Origin: Sphingomonas melonis
GTDB taxonomy: Bacteria; Pseudomonadota; Alphaproteobacteria; Sphingomonadales; Sphingomonadaceae
DNA: 64,000 bases
Assembly: GCF_013409985.1 (NCBI RefSeq)
Contig: NZ_JACCBY010000001.1
Span: forward strand, 1,344,696-1,408,695
Direction of reading: 5' to 3'
Part shown: piece by piece, positions 43,305-51,929 of the stretch
Layout of the letters: each line of letters opens with the position of its first letter
How positions within the stretch are numbered: the first letter of the stretch is position 1
Made by a program: the position numbers and the translations under genes
The notes under the pieces: generated by a model
The model's database searches: none
Seen by the model: only the letters and a program-made list of their open reading frames with translations
Told to the model about the DNA's origin: nothing

Positions 43305-43856
43305 TCAGCGTGCGGGCTTGCTGAGGAAGCGCGAGCCGATCGCGCAGAAGCGCCACGGCGTCTCGACCGCACGGGTGATGCCGATCCGCGCGCCGGCATG
43401 GGTCGGCAGCGCGGCAGCGGCGGCGGCGAGCGTGAAGGGCGGCCGGTCGAGCGGTACGCCGTCGAGCGCCTTGTCGACGCCGAGCGCCTGGCACAGCCGG
43501 CCCGGTCCGGCGCACAGCAGGCGCGGATCGGCGAGGCCGCGCCGCGCGACCATCGTCGCGACGCCGTCGGTTGGCTCGATCGCGCGGATCAGCACCGCGC
43601 TGCCGGGACGGCAGACGAGGTTGAGGCACCAGTGGATGCCGTAGCTGCGATAGACATAGGCGTGGCCGGCGGGGCCGAACATCGCCGCGTTGCGCGGTGT
43701 CGGCCCGCGCGCGCTGTGCGAGGCGGGGTCGTCGGCATCATAGGCCTCGGTCTCGACGATCGTGCCGCCGACGCCGTCGATCAGCAGCGCCGCGCCGATG
43801 AGGTCGCGGGCGACGGTCGCCACGTCGCGATCGAAGAAGGAGCGGGGGAGGGGCAT
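43305..43856 (-). CDS. mpg: 3-methyladenine DNA glycosylase (AAG/MPG family)
   Basis: This enzyme excises alkylated purines to start base excision repair. ATG 43856 gives a 183-residue protein with the family opening [23 protein letters not shown]. The catalytic Glu lies in [29 protein letters not shown], followed by the intercalating Tyr region [18 protein letters not shown] and [11 protein letters not shown]. Longer upstream frames run into a REPIN and are not used. It belongs to the DNA-repair genes scattered in this window. Confidence 0.93.
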   Translation of the reverse strand: MPLPRSFFDRDVATVARDLIGAALLIDGVGGTIVETEAYDADDPASHSARGPTPRNAAMFGPAGHAYVYRSYGIHWCLNLVCRPGSAVLIRAIEPTDGVATMVARRGLADPRLLCAGPGRLCQALGVDKALDGVPLDRPPFTLAAAAAALPTHAGARIGITRAVETPWRFCAIGSRFLSKPAR

Positions 43857-43963
43857 CGGGGTGGAGTTAGGCGCGGCGGGCGTGCGGGGGCAACACCTGC
43901 CTCCCGACACAGGGCGATTGCCCATGGCCGGGGGCGAGGTTCGATCGGTTTCCTGATCATAGC

Positions 43964-44070
43964 CGTCACCCCGGACTTGTTCCGGGGTCCACCCAGCCGC
44001 AAGAGAATGGTGTCGCATCAAGCCCTTCTCCTCGCCGCGGAGTGGACCCCGGAACGAGTCCGGGGTGACG
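43964..44070. repeat. REPIN-like paired palindrome, copy 3, inverted orientation
   Basis: The element has the same ends (CGTCACCCCGGACTTGTTCC ... TCCGGGGTGACG) as the copies at 8252 and 8521, but its spacer (CCACCCAGCCGCAAGAGAAT ... CTCCTCGCCGCGGAGTGG) is the reverse complement of theirs. The flank TTCGATCGGTTTCCTGATCA is also the inverse of the flank at 8102. Confidence 0.8.
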
Positions 44071-44107
44071 GGGTGGCGTTGGCGGGCGACCGGCTCAAAC
44101 AGACGGT

Positions 44108-44128
44108 CCTATGCGATAGCCCTGCCTT
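44108..44128. repeat. copy of the short dispersed element
   Basis: CCTATGCGATAGCCCTGCCT lies just downstream of the mfd-like gene and matches the short element at 6671, 7991 and 47613. Confidence 0.4.
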
Positions 44129-44149
44129 GCGGCGGAGGAGGGCTAAGCG

Positions 44150-47100
44150 TCACCATTCGTCGAGCACTGTCTCGAGCCGTTCCAGCCGTGCCTGCGGGTC
44201 CTCGATCCGTTCGGCGAGGATCAGGCGGCCGTTCTTCTCCGTAAAGCCCTCCGGCGGCGTCACCGGCTTGCGCGGGGTCAGCGCGATCGCGCCCGGGCCG
44301 GCGTCGATCCGCGCGATGTCCGCCGCGCGCGCCGCGACGCGGATGCGCGCGACGGCGAGCAGCAGCCGCGCAGCGTCGGGCAGGTCGCCGAACCGGTCCT
44401 CCAGCTCGTCGGTCAGGGCGTCGAGCCCGTCGGCATCCTCGATCCGCGCGAGCCGCGCGTAGGTGGTGACGCGCAGCTCCTCCTCGGGCATCCAGCTGTC
44501 GGGCAGGTGCCCGTCGAGGCCGAGATGCAGTTCGGGGCTCCAGCGCTCGACCGTCTCGCCGCGCGCGGTGCGCAGCGCGCTTTCGAGCAGATGCTGGTAG
44601 AGGTCGATGCCGATGAGCTTCATATGGCCCGCCTGCGTCTCGCCGAGCAGGTCGCCGGCGCCGCGCATGTCGAGGTCGCGCGCGCTGATCGCGAAGCCGG
44701 CACCGAGCCGGTCGAACGCCTCCAGCGTCTTCAGCCGCTTGAGCGTGCGCGGCGCGATCGTCGCCTCGGGATCGGTGAGCAGCAGCACCTGGCCGCGCCG
44801 GATGCCGCGGCCGACCCGCCCGCGCAGCTGGTGCAGCTGCGACAGGCCGAAGCGGTCGGCGCGCCAGATCACCATCGTATTGGCGCGCGGCACGTCGAGC
44901 CCGGCCTCGATGATGTTGGTGGCGAGCAGCACGTCGCCGTCACCGCCGGCGAAGCGCACCATCGCCTCGTCGATCTCGGCGGCGGGCATTTTGCCGTGCG
45001 CCTGGACGATCTCCAGCTCGGGCACCGACTTGGCGAGCTTCTCGGCGAGCGGCGCCATGTCCTCGATGCGCGGCACGACAACGAAGCTCTGGCCGCCGCG
45101 GGTGCGCTCGCGCAGCAGCGCGGTGCGCACGACGGTGGCGTCGAAGGCGCCGACGACGGTGCGGATCGGCTGGCGCCGCGCCGGCGGCGTGGCGATGACC
45201 GAAAGCTGCTGGAGCCCGATCAGCGCGGTCTGCAAGGTGCGCGGGATCGGCGTCGCGCTGAGCGTCAGCACATGGCCGGCGCCGAGCTCGCGCAGCCGCG
45301 TCTTGTCGGCGGCGCCGAACCGTTGCTCCTCGTCGATGATGACCAGCGCGAGATCCTGATAGGCGATGCCCTTGGCGGCGACCGCGCCGGTGCCGACGAC
45401 GACATGCACCGATCCGTCGGCGAGCCCGGCCTTGATCCGCTTGCGGTCGGCGGCGGAGGTGAGGCGCGACAGGCCGGCGACGACGATGTCGGTCCCCTCG
45501 AACCGCGCCGCGAAGCTTTCGAGATGCTGGCGGGCGAGCACCGTGGTCGGCGCCGCGATCGCGACCTGATGGCCGGCAAGCGCGGCGATCGCCGCGGCGC
45601 GCAGCGCGACCTCGGTCTTGCCGTAGCCGACATCGCCGATCACCAGCCGGTCCATCGGCCTGCCCGAGGCGAGATCGTCGCGCACCGCGGCGATGGCGCG
45701 CGCCTGATCGGGAGTCTCGGTAAAGGCGAAGCCGGCGGCGAACCGCTCGTAGGCGGCGATATCGGGGACGAGCTTGGGCGCGGCGCGCTGGCCGCGTTCG
45801 GCGGCGAGTTCGGTCAGGCCGCGGGCGCTTTCGGCGATCGCGGCATCGATCGCGCCGCGCCGCTTCTGCCAGCTCGCGCCGTCGAGCTTGTCGAGCGTCA
45901 CCGCCTCGGCATCCGCGCCGTAGCGCCAGATGCGATCGGCCTCGGTGACGGGGACGAGCCGGACGCCGGCGTCGGCATAGGTCAGCGCGATGGCGTCGCC
46001 CGCCTCGTCGGGCAGGGATTGCAGGCCGGTGACGACGGCGAGGCCGTGATCCTCGTGCACGACGACGTCGCCGATGCGGATCTCGCCATAATCGAACAGG
46101 CCGGTGTCGGCGACCGGGGTGGTCGGGCCGTCGCGCTCGGCGCGGCTGCCGAGCAGGTCGGCGGCGGCGATGGCGAGCACGCCGTCGCGACGAAAGCCGC
46201 GGTCGGCGGCAAGGGGCAGCGCGTGAACGCTGCCCGGCGCGGCGCTGCGGATCGCCTGCCATGAGGAGGCCTCTGCGACCGGCAGCTTGAGCGTCTTGGC
46301 GATACGGCGTTGCAGGAAGCGCAGGTCACGCGTCCCGCCCAGGATCGCGAGCCGGTCGCCGGCGTCGATCGCCGCGCGTGCTGCCTTGGCGAAGGCGCGC
46401 ATCGGCGCCTTGTGCTCGACGAAGCGGGGTGGCGGGTCGCCGGCGCGCTCCAGCGGCGGCAGGGCGCGATCGGCGAGCGCCTTGCGCCAGCGCGCATCGC
46501 TCAGCGTGTCGCTGATCGCCCGTTTCGGCCGGCGCCGGGCGGCATCGGCGGCGAGCGCGAGGAAGCGGGCGCGGCGCGCGTCGGCGGCGGGTTCGATGCC
46601 GATCCGCGCGTCCGGCAGATGGGCGGCGAGCGGCACACCGGCGTCGGCGAGCGGCGGTTCGGCGACGCGGCCGAGTTCGCGCGCCGCGATCGCGCCGGTG
46701 GTGCGCTGGTCGCCCGGGTCGAAACAGCGCAGGCCGGCGACGTGGCCGTCGACCACCTCGACACGCAGCGGCAGGCTGGCGTCGGCGGGGAAGACATCGA
46801 GCACCTGGCCGCGCAAGGCGACCTCACCGGGCTCGTCGACGCGTTCGTCGGGGGTGTAGCCGATCTCGGTCAGGCTGGCGAACAGCGCCTCGAGATCGAT
46901 CGGGGCGCCGTCGTCGACGCGCGGCGGCGCGGCGGCGAAGGAGTCGGGGGCGGGATAGGCGCGGCCGAGCGCCTCGCCGGTGGTGATGCAGGCGATGCGC
47001 GGCCGCTCGCCGCTGTCGAGCAGCAGGCGGATGCGGCGCAGCGCCGAAACGCGCTGGCCGACATTGCCGGGCGAGGCGGGGGCGGCATCACCGGGCAGCG

Positions 47101-47326
47101 CGTCGCTGCCGGGGCAGAACAGCACCTCGGCATCGGGGACGGCGAGCGCGAGCGCATGGCTCAGTGCGATCGCGCGAGGTTCGTCGGCGACGGCATAGAG
47201 CAGGTCGCCCTCGCCGAGCCGTTCGGCCAGCGCGGCGGCGGTCTCGGCAATGCCGAGCGGGTCGGGGCCGGAGGTATCGGGTGCCAGCAGGGGAGCGTCG
47301 GCGGCAGAGCTGGCGGTGGCCGGCAT
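44150..47326 (-). CDS. mfd: transcription-repair coupling factor (Mfd-like)
   Basis: Mfd removes stalled RNA polymerase and recruits excision repair. The start at ATG 47326 gives 1058 residues, shorter than the usual 1150. The motor is well preserved: GDVGYGKTEVALRAA (Walker A), DEEQRFG (motif II), TLSATPIPRTLQ, QAHGKMPAAEIDEAM, NIIEAGLDVPRANTM, LRGRVGRG and the translocation motif RDLDMRGAGDLLGETQAGH. The RNA-polymerase-interaction region is present but divergent (GDVVVHEDHGLAVVTGL). The N-terminal UvrB-homology module is poorly conserved and probably shortened. A paralogue of a canonical Mfd elsewhere in the genome is possible. Confidence 0.85.
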   Translation of the reverse strand: MPATASSAADAPLLAPDTSGPDPLGIAETAAALAERLGEGDLLYAVADEPRAIALSHALALAVPDAEVLFCPGSDALPGDAAPASPGNVGQRVSALRRIRLLLDSGERPRIACITTGEALGRAYPAPDSFAAAPPRVDDGAPIDLEALFASLTEIGYTPDERVDEPGEVALRGQVLDVFPADASLPLRVEVVDGHVAGLRCFDPGDQRTTGAIAARELGRVAEPPLADAGVPLAAHLPDARIGIEPAADARRARFLALAADAARRRPKRAISDTLSDARWRKALADRALPPLERAGDPPPRFVEHKAPMRAFAKAARAAIDAGDRLAILGGTRDLRFLQRRIAKTLKLPVAEASSWQAIRSAAPGSVHALPLAADRGFRRDGVLAIAAADLLGSRAERDGPTTPVADTGLFDYGEIRIGDVVVHEDHGLAVVTGLQSLPDEAGDAIALTYADAGVRLVPVTEADRIWRYGADAEAVTLDKLDGASWQKRRGAIDAAIAESARGLTELAAERGQRAAPKLVPDIAAYERFAAGFAFTETPDQARAIAAVRDDLASGRPMDRLVIGDVGYGKTEVALRAAAIAALAGHQVAIAAPTTVLARQHLESFAARFEGTDIVVAGLSRLTSAADRKRIKAGLADGSVHVVVGTGAVAAKGIAYQDLALVIIDEEQRFGAADKTRLRELGAGHVLTLSATPIPRTLQTALIGLQQLSVIATPPARRQPIRTVVGAFDATVVRTALLRERTRGGQSFVVVPRIEDMAPLAEKLAKSVPELEIVQAHGKMPAAEIDEAMVRFAGGDGDVLLATNIIEAGLDVPRANTMVIWRADRFGLSQLHQLRGRVGRGIRRGQVLLLTDPEATIAPRTLKRLKTLEAFDRLGAGFAISARDLDMRGAGDLLGETQAGHMKLIGIDLYQHLLESALRTARGETVERWSPELHLGLDGHLPDSWMPEEELRVTTYARLARIEDADGLDALTDELEDRFGDLPDAARLLLAVARIRVAARAADIARIDAGPGAIALTPRKPVTPPEGFTEKNGRLILAERIEDPQARLERLETVLDEW

Positions 47327-47556
47327 AGACCTATGTTGCCTTTCGGAAGAGGGTCGTTCCGAACGGCCGGTCGGCTGCGACGTTCCTTCGGTGTCGGTGC
47401 GAAAGCTGTGGATAGCGCGTTCAAGGCCGCGCCGCGGCCCGCTTACCCGGGATATAGACCGGCTCGACATTCAAGCTTTGGAGATAGCGCCGGCCCCGGG
47501 AGGGCAAGGCTATCGTGTGGACGTTCGCTTGAGTCCGCCGCCCCCCAATCCCACCC

Positions 47557-47585
47557 CGTCACCCCGGACGTGGTCCGGGGTGACG
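47557..47585. repeat. single REP-like palindrome
   Basis: CGTCACCCCGGACGTGGTCC followed by GGGGTGACG has the same arms as the REPIN ends at 8252 and 43964 but stands alone. Confidence 0.75.
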
Positions 47586-47612
47586 GATACAAGGAGGACG
47601 TTGACACGAACC

Positions 47613-47645
47613 TCATCACCGGAGCCATAGGCGATAGTCCTTCCC
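47613..47645. repeat. copy of the short dispersed element
   Basis: CATCACCGGAGCCATAGGCG followed by ATAGTCC resembles the segment at 6671-6700 in both sequence and length. Confidence 0.45.
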
Positions 47646-47716
47646 CCTAGAGGGGAAGGAGTTGGGCTGAATGTCGATCCGGCTTAATCCGGGGTGGCGG
47701 GCCGTCTGATCCGGCG

Positions 47717-47968
47717 TCAGTCGACCTGCGCGAGATAGCGTTCGAGGTCGTCGCTGCCGCCGATGCGTTCGCCGTCGATGAACACCAGCGGCGTGGTGGC
47801 GACGTCATGCTCGGCCTTGAACGCGTCGACCTCATCGCGCGACCGCAGGATCTGGTCGTCGACCTCGAAGCCTTCGGATTGCAGGATCTGCTTGGCGCGG
47901 ACGCCGAACGGGCAGATGTGGTCGGGCAGGACCATACGGTACAAGGTAGCGGTGCGGCTGTCGGCCAT
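47717..47968 (-). CDS. glutaredoxin-family protein with CPFG active site
   Basis: The 83-residue protein has a thioredoxin fold of glutaredoxin size: TATLYRMVLPDHICPFGVRA KQIL, cis-Pro region TTPLVFIDGERIGG and a C-terminal helix (SDDLERYLAQVD). The active site reads C-P-F-G, so the second cysteine of CPYC is missing and a monothiol mechanism or glutathione-linked role is expected. The GG-S-DDL motif for glutathione binding is intact. Confidence 0.88.
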   Translation of the reverse strand: MADSRTATLYRMVLPDHICPFGVRAKQILQSEGFEVDDQILRSRDEVDAFKAEHDVATTPLVFIDGERIGGSDDLERYLAQVD

Positions 47969-48023
47969 GTCGGGTCCTTTCGGGCAGTTGCGTCTATAGC
48001 GCGGCAGCGCCGCGTGCGTTCCG

Positions 48024-48740
48024 TCAGCCGCCGGGTTTGAGGTTGGCGGCGACCAGCGGCGTCAGCCGGTCGGCGATGCGCGCGACGCCGGCGGCATTGG
48101 GATGGACGCGATCGGCCTGCATCAGCTTGGGATCGCCGATCACCCCGTCGAGCACGAAGGGGTAGAGGCCGGCCTGATCGCGTTTCGCCAGATCGGGCCA
48201 GATGCGGTCGAAGGCGGCGACATATTCGCTGCCGAGATTGGGCGGCGCCTTCATCCCGGTCAGCACCACGGGCACGCCGCGGCGGTGCAGCACGTCGAGC
48301 ATCGCCGTCATGTTGGCCCGCGTCTCGGCGGGCGGAAGCTGGCGCAGCACGTCGTTGCCGCCGAGGCCGAGCAGCACGAGGTCCGGCTTGCGCGGCAGAT
48401 TGTCCAGCACGAAGCCGAGCCGCTGCCGTCCCGCCGCGCTGGTGTCGCCCGAGACGCCGGCGTTGACGATCGTCGCGTTGATCCCGCTCCGCCGCAGCCG
48501 GGCCTGCACCGCATCGGGCAGGCTCTGGCCGCGGTCGAGGCCATAGCCGGCGTACAGGCTGTCGCCGAACGCCAGCACCAGCCGTTCGGGGCCGGCGGGT
48601 CGGGGCGCCGCGCTGGCGCCGACCGCGGCGGTGGGTGTCGGCGCGGGCGCCGGAGGCGGGGCCGGGCGGTCACAGCCCGCCAGCATCAGGGCTTGGCCGA
48701 GCGCGGCCGCTGCCGCATAGCGTATCATCAGCCCCTTCAA
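48024..48740 (-). CDS. tesA: TesA-like SGNH/GDSL esterase lipoprotein
   Basis: An esterase/lysophospholipase of the TesA type. The signal peptide ends in a lipobox (LMLAGC), so it is probably anchored to a membrane on the periplasmic side, unlike E. coli TesA, which is soluble. A Pro/Ala-rich linker precedes the catalytic domain. Block I is LAFGDSLYAGYGL, block III LGLGGNDVLRQL and block V DRVHPNAAGV (Asp-x2-His). Two ATGs (48740 and 48728) are possible; the second leaves a more typical signal n-region. It is divergent from a YbbA-like gene only 17 bases away, the same arrangement as tesA-ybbA in E. coli. Confidence 0.9.
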   Translation of the reverse strand: MKGLMIRYAAAAALGQALMLAGCDRPAPPPAPAPTPTAAVGASAAPRPAGPERLVLAFGDSLYAGYGLDRGQSLPDAVQARLRRSGINATIVNAGVSGDTSAAGRQRLGFVLDNLPRKPDLVLLGLGGNDVLRQLPPAETRANMTAMLDVLHRRGVPVVLTGMKAPPNLGSEYVAAFDRIWPDLAKRDQAGLYPFVLDGVIGDPKLMQADRVHPNAAGVARIADRLTPLVAANLKPGG

Positions 48741-48757
48741 GGCCTTGTCCTCCCGAT

Positions 48758-49420
48758 ATGACCGAACCCGCTATGGTGATCGATGCGCGCGATGTCACGC
48801 TGACGCTCGGCGAAACCGCGATCCTGCGCGGCATCGACCTGTCCGTCGCCGCCGGCGAGAGCGTCGCGCTGCTCGGCACGTCGGGGTCCGGCAAATCGTC
48901 GCTGATGGCGGTGCTTGCCGGGCTGGAGCGGGCGAGCGGCGGACGGGTGACGGTGGATGGACTCGATTTCGGCCGCCTCGACGAGGATGCGCTGGCGAAG
49001 GCGCGGCGCGGGCGGATCGGCATCGTGCTGCAGGCCTTCCACCTGCTGCCGACGATGACCGCGCGTGAGAATGTCGCGGTGCCAATGGAGCTGGCCGGGG
49101 CGGCGGATGCTTGGGCGCGGGCGGAGGCGGAACTGGCGGCGGTCGGCCTCGACCACCGGCTCGATCACTATCCCGCCCAGCTGTCGGGCGGCGAGCAGCA
49201 GCGCGTCGCGATCGCCCGCGCGCTCGGGCCGCGGCCGCCGCTCGTGTTCGCCGACGAGCCGACCGGCAATCTCGACACCGCGACCGGCAGCGCGATCATG
49301 GACCTGCTGTTCGCGCGGCGGGCGGCGATTGGCGCGACGCTGGTGGTGATCACGCACGACCGCCGCCTCGCCGAACGCTGCGACCGGGTGGTGACGCTCG
49401 CCGACGGGCGAATCGTGTGA
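48758..49420 (+). CDS. ybbA: ABC transporter ATPase (YbbA/LolD-like)
   Basis: The 220-residue ATPase belongs to the MacB/LolD/YbbA group. Walker A is LLGTSGSGKSS, the signature LSGGEQQRVAIARAL and Walker B LVFADEPTGNLD, with ITHD as the switch His. ATG 48758 is used because it starts MTEPAMVIDARDVTLTL; the longer frame is antisense to the esterase gene. The stop is fused (GTGA) to the FtsX-like permease gene. Divergent synteny with a TesA-like gene supports the YbbA assignment. Confidence 0.9.
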   Translation: MTEPAMVIDARDVTLTLGETAILRGIDLSVAAGESVALLGTSGSGKSSLMAVLAGLERASGGRVTVDGLDFGRLDEDALAKARRGRIGIVLQAFHLLPTMTARENVAVPMELAGAADAWARAEAELAAVGLDHRLDHYPAQLSGGEQQRVAIARALGPRPPLVFADEPTGNLDTATGSAIMDLLFARRAAIGATLVVITHDRRLAERCDRVVTLADGRIV

Positions 49421-51915
49421 GCGGCTGGGCGCTGTCGTGGCGGCTGGCGCGGCGCGAGCTCGACTGGCGCTTCCGCGGCCTGCGGCTGCTCGTCGTCTGC
49501 CTGCTGCTCGGCGTCGCGGCGCTTGCGGCCATCGGTGGGCTCGCCGACGCGGTGGGGCGCGAATTGGCGGCGCGGGGGGCGGTGATCCTCGGCGGCGACG
49601 TCGAACTGGCGGTGTCGCAGCGGTCGGCGAGCGATGCCGAGGGCGCGGCGATGGCGCGCGTGGGTGCAGTGTCCGAGACCGTGCGGATGCAGGCCAATGC
49701 GGTGGCGGGCGGCAATGCGGCGCCAATCCAGCTGAAGGCCGTCGATACCGCTTATCCGCTCTACGGCCGGGTGACGCTGGCCGGCGGGCGCCGGGTCGGC
49801 GCGCCGCCGCCGGGGCAGGCATGGATCGCGCCGGCGCTCGCCGAGCGGCTGCGGCTGACGCCCGGCGGCCGCGTCATGATCGGGGCGGCGCGCCTGACCG
49901 TCGGCGGGATCATCGCCGACGAGCCCGATCGGCTCGGCGAGGGCTTCACGCTCGGCCCGGTGGCGATCGTCGCGCTGGCGAGCCTGCCGGCGACGCAGTT
50001 GGTGCAGCCGGGCAGCCTGTACGAGACGCGCTATCGCCTGCGCCTGCCGTCCGGCAGCGATCCGGCGCGCGTCGCCAAGGCCTATGAGGCGCGCTTTCCC
50101 ACCGCGGGCTGGGAGAGCAAGACGCGCGAGCGCGCCTCGCCGGGGGCGTCACGCTTCGTCGACCGGATGGGCGAGTTCCTGACGCTGGTCGGGCTTGCCG
50201 CGCTGGCGATCGCAGGGATCGGCGTCGGCAACGGCGTGGCCTCGTTCCTCGCCAGCCGGCGCGGTGGAATCGCAACGCTCAAGGTGCTCGGCGCCACCAC
50301 CGGCGACGTCGCACGCATCTATGCGATCGAGATCGGCGCGGCGGCGCTTGCCGGGATCGCCGGCGGGCTGGCGATTGGCATCGCCGCGGTGCCGCTGCTC
50401 GGCAAGGCGCTCGCCGGTGCGCTGCCGGTGGTGCCGGACCTCACGCTGGAGCCCTGGCCGCTGCTGCGGGCGGCGGCCTACGGGCTGCTGATCGCGATCG
50501 CCTTTGCCGCGCCGCCGCTCGCGGCGGCGGGGGCGACGCCGGCGGCGGGGCTGCTGCGCGGGGCATTGGCTCCGATGCGCGCCGCGTCGTGGCGCGGGCG
50601 CGGCGTGGCGCTCCTCGCGGGCAGTGCGGCGGTGGCACTGGCGATCGCCACCTCGGCGCAGCCGGCGATGGCCGCGACCTTCCTGGCGGCGGTGGCGGGA
50701 GCGCTGCTGCTGCTCGCCGGGCTCGGGCGGCTAGTGCGCGCCGCCGCGGGGCGGCTGCCGCGGTCGCGCCGGCCGCTGCTGCGGCTCGCCATCGCCGCGC
50801 TGCACCGGCCGGGCGCTCGGACCGAGGCGCTGGTGGTGGCGCTGGGGCTCGGCCTCACATTGTTCGTGCTGCTCGCCGCGATCCGCACCAGCATCGATGC
50901 CAATATCGCCACCACCGTGCCCGCCCGCGCGCCGGCGCTGTTCGCGCTCGACGTGCCGCGGCCGCGCGAGGCCGAGTTCCGGCGCATTGTCACGGCGGCA
51001 GTGCCGGGCGCGGTGATCAAGACGGTGCCGATCCTGCGCGGGACGATCACCGGCTATCGCGACGTGCGCGTCGCCGATCTCAAGACGCTGCCCGAGGGCG
51101 CCTGGGCGCTGCGCGGCGAGCGCGGGCTGACCTATGCCGCGACCGTGCCCGAGGGCAGCAGGCTTGCCGCCGGCCGTTGGTGGCCGAAGGACTATGCCGG
51201 GCCGCCGCTGGTCTCGGTCGACGAGCGGCTGGCCAAGGTGCTCGACCTGCGGATCGGCGATCCGCTGACCGTCAGCCTGCTCGGTGTCGAACGCACCGCC
51301 CGCGTCGCCTCGCTGCGGACGATCCAGTGGGATACGCTCGGCTTCAACTTCGTGCTGGTCTTCTCGCCCGACACGCTGGCGGACGCGCCGCACAATCTCG
51401 CCGCGACGATCGACCTGCCGCGGGGCAGCGAGGGGCGGGTGACGCGGGCGCTGCTCGCCCCCTTTCCGTCGGTGTCGGTGATCGAGGTGCGCGGCGTGTT
51501 GGCGCAGGTGCGTGATCTCGTCGGGCAGGTCGCGGCGGCGATCGCCGCGGCGGCGGGGGTGGCGGTCGCGGCGGGCATCGCGGTGCTGATCGGCGCGATC
51601 GCCGCCGCGCGCGAGGCGCGCACCTATGACGCGGTCATCCTGCGCACGCTCGGAGCGACGCGCGTGCAGTTGCTGGCGGCGCAGGCGCTCGAATATCTGC
51701 TGCTCGGCGCGGTGGTGACGCTGGTGGCGCTGGCGCTCGGGCTGGGTGGCGCGTGGTATGTCGTGGTGCGGATGTTCGACTTCGCCTGGGCGCCCGATCC
51801 GCTGGTGGTGGCGGTAACGCTGCTCGCCGGGCTGGGCGTGACGCTGGGCATCGGGTTGGCGGGGGCGTGGCCGATCCTGAGCGTGCGGCCGGCGCGGGCA
51901 CTGCGGGAGGTATGA
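49417..51915 (+). CDS. ybbP: FtsX-like permease (YbbP family)
   Basis: The 832-residue inner-membrane protein begins at GTG 49417. An N-terminal helix (LRLLVVCLLLGVAALAAIGG) leads into a periplasmic domain (about residues 45-240). Three helices follow from FLTLVGLAALAIAGIGVGNG, then further central spans, a second periplasmic domain and a C-terminal FtsX repeat with LIGAIAAAREARTYDAVILRTLGA and LSVRPARALREV. The ten-span, two-repeat layout is that of YbbP, a partner of YbbA. The system may move lipophilic substrates; its cargo is not established here. Confidence 0.9.
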   Translation: MSGWALSWRLARRELDWRFRGLRLLVVCLLLGVAALAAIGGLADAVGRELAARGAVILGGDVELAVSQRSASDAEGAAMARVGAVSETVRMQANAVAGGNAAPIQLKAVDTAYPLYGRVTLAGGRRVGAPPPGQAWIAPALAERLRLTPGGRVMIGAARLTVGGIIADEPDRLGEGFTLGPVAIVALASLPATQLVQPGSLYETRYRLRLPSGSDPARVAKAYEARFPTAGWESKTRERASPGASRFVDRMGEFLTLVGLAALAIAGIGVGNGVASFLASRRGGIATLKVLGATTGDVARIYAIEIGAAALAGIAGGLAIGIAAVPLLGKALAGALPVVPDLTLEPWPLLRAAAYGLLIAIAFAAPPLAAAGATPAAGLLRGALAPMRAASWRGRGVALLAGSAAVALAIATSAQPAMAATFLAAVAGALLLLAGLGRLVRAAAGRLPRSRRPLLRLAIAALHRPGARTEALVVALGLGLTLFVLLAAIRTSIDANIATTVPARAPALFALDVPRPREAEFRRIVTAAVPGAVIKTVPILRGTITGYRDVRVADLKTLPEGAWALRGERGLTYAATVPEGSRLAAGRWWPKDYAGPPLVSVDERLAKVLDLRIGDPLTVSLLGVERTARVASLRTIQWDTLGFNFVLVFSPDTLADAPHNLAATIDLPRGSEGRVTRALLAPFPSVSVIEVRGVLAQVRDLVGQVAAAIAAAAGVAVAAGIAVLIGAIAAAREARTYDAVILRTLGATRVQLLAAQALEYLLLGAVVTLVALALGLGGAWYVVVRMFDFAWAPDPLVVAVTLLAGLGVTLGIGLAGAWPILSVRPARALREV

Positions 51916-51929
51916 CCGACAATTCCTGC

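Larger units (their letters stand above)
47327..47716. other. intergenic region upstream of the mfd-like gene
   Basis: No supported gene. The first 200 bases should carry the promoter for the mfd-like gene on the minus strand. A single REP palindrome (47557-47585), a short dispersed element (47613-47645) and a palindrome CCTTCCCCCTAGAGGGGAAGG (near 47639-47659) fill the rest. Confidence 0.5.

Noticed and set aside
44507..46264. 585-residue open frame antisense to the mfd-like gene
   Set aside because: Composition is that of a shadow frame, with no recognisable motif.
47250..47630. 126-residue frame upstream of the mfd-like gene
   Set aside because: It begins antisense inside the mfd-like gene and runs into REP sequence; no family likeness.
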